Part shown: piece by piece, positions 60,685 to 64,000 of the stretch
Numbering within the stretch: the first letter of the stretch is position 1
Layout: every line of letters begins with the position of its first letter
DNA from: Pseudomonadota bacterium
GTDB taxonomy: Bacteria > Pseudomonadota > Gammaproteobacteria > Burkholderiales > Burkholderiaceae_C
Direction: 5' to 3'
NCBI GenBank assembly: GCA_963204815.1
Contig: CAUJHQ010000159.1
Coordinates: forward strand, 16,397-80,396
Length of the DNA stretch: 64,000 nt
The notes under the pieces: generated by a model
Seen by the model: only the letters and a program-made list of their open reading frames with translations
Databases searched by the model: none
Told to the model about the DNA's origin: nothing
Program-made: the position numbers and the translations under genes

Positions 60685-61574
60685 CGCAGAGCCAGCAGCG
60701 CCAGCGGCAGGCTGGCCATGCCGATCAGCGTCGACACCGTGACCAGCCCGGCGACGAAGCCGCCGTGGCCGCCCATGCGCGCCGCCAGCACGTAGGCGCT
60801 GGACGCCGTCGGCAGCGCCGCGAAGGCGACCACCACCGCCTGCTGCGCCGGCGGCAGCGCGAAGCCGATGGCCAGCGCGATGCCCACCGCCGGCAGCACC
60901 GCGTGGCGGATCGCCAGCAGCGCCGCCGCCAGGACCGGCGCCTCGCGCAGCGCGCCGATACGCAGGCCCGCGCCCACCGCCATCAGGCCGATCGGCAGCG
61001 CGGCCGAGCCGATGCGCCCCAGCGTCGTCGTCGCCAGTTCGGGCAGGCGCCAGCCGAAGAGGTTGAACACGAGGCCGGCGCCGGTGGACAGGATCAGCGG
61101 GTTCTTCGCCAGTTCGCGCCAGAAGCCGTGGCCGCCGTGGCGCGCCAGCGGCCAGACCGCCGCGGTGTTGCACAGCGGCACGCACAGCGCCACCAGCAGC
61201 GCCGTCCAGGCCACGCCGGAGGTGCCCGCCAGGCGCTCGGCGAGCGCCAGCGCGACGTAGGAATTGAAGCGGAACGCGGTCTGCGCGCCCGACGCGTGCA
61301 GCCGCGCGTCGACGCCGGGCACGAGCCGCAGCGCGTACGCGAGCACGATGCCGGTGGCGACCACCGCCACCCCGCTGGCAGCCAGCGGCGCGGCCGTGCC
61401 GGGCGTCAGCGGGTGGCGCAGGATCGAGCTGAACAGCAGCGTCGGAAACAGCACGTAGTAGACGAGGCGCTCGGCGCCGTCCCAGACGCTGCGGTCCAGC
61501 GGCGTGTGGCGGCAGATCAGGTAGCCGCACACGATCAGCATGAAGTCGGGCAGCAGCAACAGGGCATCGGACAT
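60672..61574 (-). CDS. AEC-family transporter (auxin efflux carrier/MdcF-like)
   Basis: A 300-residue membrane carrier with about ten helices. The first segment LLLLPDFMLIVCGYLICRHTPLDRSVWDGAERLVYYVLFP and the second-half repeat NPLILSTGAGLVFNLFGWRLPELA, then SAALPIGLMAVGAGLR and ALPTASSAYVLAARMGG, are the standard pattern of AEC proteins. They carry malonate, malate or auxin-like acids. It is convergent with queG and divergent from a chalcone-isomerase-like gene, with 78 bp between the starts, so it is a stand-alone gene with unknown substrate. Confidence 0.9.
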   Translation of the reverse strand: MSDALLLLPDFMLIVCGYLICRHTPLDRSVWDGAERLVYYVLFPTLLFSSILRHPLTPGTAAPLAASGVAVVATGIVLAYALRLVPGVDARLHASGAQTAFRFNSYVALALAERLAGTSGVAWTALLVALCVPLCNTAAVWPLARHGGHGFWRELAKNPLILSTGAGLVFNLFGWRLPELATTTLGRIGSAALPIGLMAVGAGLRIGALREAPVLAAALLAIRHAVLPAVGIALAIGFALPPAQQAVVVAFAALPTASSAYVLAARMGGHGGFVAGLVTVSTLIGMASLPLALLALRQLA

Positions 61575-61652
61575 GGCTGGCAGTGTGCCAGCCGGTCGGC
61601 GCGCGGCGCGGCCGGCGCGTTGTACGGGTTCTGCCCTGTGGAGACCCCGCCC

Positions 61653-62255
61653 ATGCTGCGCCGAAACGCCGTGTTCGTCCTCGTTGCCCTGGTCGTGCCG
61701 CTCGCCTCGCTGGCGCCGCCGGCGCAGGCGCAGGTGCACGTCGAAGGCCACACCTACGCGGCGCGGGCGCGCGTGGCCGGGCAGGACATCGTGCTCAACG
61801 GCACCGGCGTTCGTGCGGTGGCCTGGCTGAAGGGCTTCTCCGCCGGCCTGTACCTGCCGGCGAAGGCGGCCAGTGCCGACGGCGTGGTCGCGATGGCGGG
61901 CCCGAAGCGCCTGCAGATGCGCATGCTGCAGGAGGTGCCGGCGGCCGAGTTCGCGAAAGCCGTCGACAAGGGCATCGGCCGCAACACGCCGGCGGCCGAG
62001 CAGCCGGCGCTGGACGAGCGCCGCGCCGTGTTCGACCGCCAGATCCTGGCGCTGGGCACGGTGCGCAAGGGCGATGTGGTCGACCTCGACTTCGTGCCCG
62101 GCACCGGCCTCGTGATGGCGCTCAACGGCCGCCTGCACGGCGCGCCGGTGGCCGGCGAGGACTTCTACGGCGCCGTGCTGCGCATCTTCCTGGGCGAGCG
62201 GCCCGTCGATGCCCGGCTGAAGGCGGGGCTGCTGGGCCGGCGCGCGGCGCCATGA
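61653..62255 (+). CDS. Secreted chalcone isomerase-like protein
   Basis: A 200-residue exported protein with a signal peptide ending PPAQAQV. The body matches the bacterial chalcone-isomerase-like (CHI-fold) family: VLNGTGVRAVAWLKGFSAGLYLPAKAA near the N-terminus, then KAVDKGIGRNTP and a C-terminal FYGAVLRIFLGERPVDARLKAGLLG. The fold is that of flavonoid enzymes, but bacterial members lack the known flavonoid catalytic set and probably bind fatty acids or other small lipids in the periplasm. A GTG two codons upstream of a Pro-Pro pair is an alternative start. It is followed 46 bp later by a Bug-family gene. Confidence 0.85.
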   Translation: MLRRNAVFVLVALVVPLASLAPPAQAQVHVEGHTYAARARVAGQDIVLNGTGVRAVAWLKGFSAGLYLPAKAASADGVVAMAGPKRLQMRMLQEVPAAEFAKAVDKGIGRNTPAAEQPALDERRAVFDRQILALGTVRKGDVVDLDFVPGTGLVMALNGRLHGAPVAGEDFYGAVLRIFLGERPVDARLKAGLLGRRAAP

Positions 62256-62301
62256 TCCACAATCCCCGGCCATCACCCCTTTCCCCCGCTGGAGACCCCG
62301 A

Positions 62302-63270
62302 ATGAAGAGAACCTTCCTCCCCGCGATGCTGTGCGGCCTGTTGGCGGCGCCGCTGGTTGCGTCGGCCCAGGGCTACCCGAGCAAGCCGGTCAAGCTGGTC
62401 GTGCCGTTCGCGCCCGGCGGCACCACCGACATCGTCGCCCGCGTGGTTGCCGAGAAGATCCACCTGGCGCTCGGCCAGAACGTGATCGTCGAGAACAAGG
62501 CCGGTGGCGGCGGCGCCGTCGGCGCCAACGAAACCGCGAAGGCGCCGGCCGACGGTTATTCGCTCGGCATGGCCACGGTGTCGACGACGGCCGCCAACCC
62601 GGCCATCAACCCGAAGATCCCGTACAACCCGCTGACCGACTTCACGCCCATCACCAACATCGCCGCCACGCCGAACGTCATCGCGGTGCATCCCAGCTTC
62701 CCGGCGCGCGACTACAAGGGCTTCATCGCCGAGCTGAAGAAGAACCCCGGCAAGTACAGCTACAGCAGTTCGGGCACGGGCGGCATCGGCCACCTGCAGA
62801 CCGAACTCTTCAAGGGCATGGCCGGCGTCTTCATGCCCCACATCCCGTACCGCGGCGCCGGCCCGGCGCTGAACGACACGGTCGCCGGCCAGGTGCAGAT
62901 CATCTTCGACAACCTGCCGTCGGCGCTGCCGTTCATCAAGGACAACCGGCTGATCCCGATCGTCGTCGCGGCGCCGACGCGTCTGTCGGTGCTGCCCAAC
63001 GTGCCGACCTTCAAGGAAGTCGGCCTCGAGCCGGTGAACCGCATGGCCTACTACGGCGTCTACGGGCCGAAGGGGCTGCCCAAGGAAGTGGTCGACAAGG
63101 TGAACGCCGCGGTCAAGGCCACGGTCGCGCTGCCCGACGTGAAGAAGCGCATCGAGGACACCGGCTCGATCGTCATCGCCAACAGCCCGGACGAATTCGC
63201 GGCCCAGATCAAGGCCGAGTTCGAGGTCTACAAGAAGGTCGTGCAGTCGGCCAAGCTCACGCTCGACTGA
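62302..63270 (+). CDS. Bug/TctC-family periplasmic solute-binding protein
   Basis: A 322-residue binding protein with a signal peptide ending VASAQG and the family blocks YPSKPVKLVVPFAPGGTTDIVARVVAEKI, VENKAGGGGAVGANETAK, PYRGAGPALNDTVAGQVQIIFDN and YGPKGLPKEVVDKVN. It should capture a carboxylate in the periplasm. This is the third orphan of this family in the window, and it is not especially close in sequence to the other two. It is followed after one base by the xerD start, probably without functional link. Confidence 0.92.
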   Translation: MKRTFLPAMLCGLLAAPLVASAQGYPSKPVKLVVPFAPGGTTDIVARVVAEKIHLALGQNVIVENKAGGGGAVGANETAKAPADGYSLGMATVSTTAANPAINPKIPYNPLTDFTPITNIAATPNVIAVHPSFPARDYKGFIAELKKNPGKYSYSSSGTGGIGHLQTELFKGMAGVFMPHIPYRGAGPALNDTVAGQVQIIFDNLPSALPFIKDNRLIPIVVAAPTRLSVLPNVPTFKEVGLEPVNRMAYYGVYGPKGLPKEVVDKVNAAVKATVALPDVKKRIEDTGSIVIANSPDEFAAQIKAEFEVYKKVVQSAKLTLD

Positions 63271-63271
63271 G

Positions 63272-64000
63272 TTGGCCGCGGCGGCACCCGCGCCGTCCTC
63301 GCTGCCGGCGGCAAGCCAGGCGTCGATCGACCGCTTCGTCGACGCCCTCTGGATCGAGGACGGCCTCGCGGCGCTGACGCTCTCCGCCTACCGCCGCGAT
63401 CTCACGCTCTACGCCGGCTGGCTGGCGGGGCAGGGCGGCAAGGCGCTGGACGGCAGCACCGAAGCCGACCTGCTGGCCTACGCCGCCGAGCGCCACGCCG
63501 GCACCCGCGCGACCACGGCGAACCGCCGGCTCACCGTCTTCAAGCGCTACTTCCGCTGGGCGCTGCGCGAGCACCTGGTCGCCGCCGACCCCACGCTGCG
63601 CCTGCTGTCGGCCCGCCAGCCGCTGCGGGTGCCGAAGTCGCTCTCCGAAGCGCAGGTGGAAGCGCTGCTGGCCGCGCCGGACACCGCCACGCCGCTGGGC
63701 CTGCGCGACCGCACGATGCTGGAGCTGATGTACGCCAGCGGCCTGCGCGTCTCGGAACTCGTCGACATGAAGACCGTGCACCTGGGGCTCTCCGAAGGCG
63801 TGCTGCGCGTGATGGGCAAGGGTTCGAAGGAGCGCCTGGTGCCCTTCGGCGAAGAGGCGCAGTCCTGGCTGCAACGCTGGCTGGCCGACGGCCGCGCCGC
63901 GGTGCTGCAGCAGCGCACCAGCGACGCGCTCTTCGTCACCGTGCGCGGCGCCGGCATGTCGCGGCAGATGTTCTGGAACCTCGTGAAGCGCTACGCGCGC
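63272..64000 (+). CDS. xerD: Tyrosine recombinase XerD, 3'-truncated by the window edge
   Basis: The first 243 residues of a site-specific recombinase that resolves chromosome dimers at dif with XerC. The N-terminal core-binding domain (IDRFVDALWIEDGLAALTLSAYRRDL) and the start of the catalytic domain are seen: R159 in LMYASGLRVSEL and K183 in MGKGSKERLVPFG are the first two catalytic residues. The HxxR, second His and Tyr nucleophile lie beyond the edge, with about 55 residues missing. The start is uncertain: TTG at 63272, two bases after the previous stop, has no clear ribosome site. The spacing of motifs favours XerD over XerC. Confidence 0.85.
   Translation, partial: MAAAAPAPSSLPAASQASIDRFVDALWIEDGLAALTLSAYRRDLTLYAGWLAGQGGKALDGSTEADLLAYAAERHAGTRATTANRRLTVFKRYFRWALREHLVAADPTLRLLSARQPLRVPKSLSEAQVEALLAAPDTATPLGLRDRTMLELMYASGLRVSELVDMKTVHLGLSEGVLRVMGKGSKERLVPFGEEAQSWLQRWLADGRAAVLQQRTSDALFVTVRGAGMSRQMFWNLVKRYAR

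Noticed and set aside
59643..61652. Plus-strand frame joined to the chalcone-isomerase-like gene
   Set aside because: The N-terminal 670 codons overlap queG and the AEC gene in other frames and look random. The signal peptide at 61653 marks the real start.
1..64000. CRISPR arrays, tRNA/rRNA genes, insertion sequences, phage integration sites
   Set aside because: No regularly spaced repeats, no cloverleaf or rRNA-like conserved stretches and no transposase were seen. XerD at the end is the housekeeping recombinase, not an integrase.

Overview
The window is a very G+C-rich, gene-dense chromosomal segment of a betaproteobacterium. It is most likely a member of the Burkholderiales in the Rubrivivax/Leptothrix/Methylibium neighbourhood. 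The evidence is the strong G/C third-position bias, three orphan Bug/TctC-type periplasmic binding proteins, many AraC/TetR/MarR/IclR-controlled catabolic clusters, and a DSF-type signal synthase. I see no rRNA, tRNA, CRISPR array, prophage or intact insertion sequence. Housekeeping genes (folA, thyA, miaA, mutL, tsaE, amiC, queG, a 23S-type pseudouridine synthase, the start of xerD) show this is core chromosome with accessory catabolic islands set into it.

Layout. 1-4.2 kb: end of an acyl-CoA dehydrogenase, a lipoprotein and a GGDEF-EAL protein. 4.5-7.1 kb: a tightly coupled three-gene electron-transfer module (membrane-anchored FAD/2Fe-2S reductase, four-helix di-heme b protein, anchored octaheme cytochrome c) behind an FNR-like box. 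7.2-10 kb: MarR regulator, Bug protein, PQQ-type sugar dehydrogenase. 10-13.2 kb: ABC exporter-thyA-folA operon. 13.3-15.5 kb: degenerate GGDEF protein, AttH/CrtC-like protein and a small low-GC ORF. 15.5-20 kb: TetR-MFS-thioesterase and MarR-MFS units, each with a shared operator-like sequence.

20-40.5 kb is the accessory catabolic region. A divergent AraC/Bug/esterase arm faces a BKACE-tannase-dehydrogenase-SDR operon. Next is a seven-gene minus-strand operon (SDR, hydrolase, quinone oxidoreductase, old yellow enzyme, hydrolase, SCP2-like, AraC) behind a near-consensus promoter that carries an inverted repeat. A cardiolipin-synthase-like lipoprotein and a TetR gene follow. Last comes an SMP-30/aroQ/TRAP-binding-protein cluster facing an IclR regulator across a perfect palindrome.

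40.6-53.3 kb returns to transport and housekeeping: FtsX-like ABC exporter, miaA, Bcr/CflA transporter, a repeat protein, pseudouridine synthase, CBS protein, S9 peptidase, glycerophosphodiesterase and mutL. 53.3-57.1 kb is the most unusual locus: a heme-oxygenase-like diiron oxidase candidate translationally coupled to an RpfF-like DSF synthase, convergent with a membrane hybrid histidine kinase. A 74-bp tandem repeat with a strong hairpin lies between them. 57.1-64 kb: DedA, amiC-tsaE, queG, AEC transporter, chalcone-isomerase-like protein, a third Bug protein and the truncated xerD.

The two strongest candidates for undescribed systems are the oxidase + DSF synthase + sensor kinase locus and the FNR-box-controlled reductase/di-heme b/octaheme c module.
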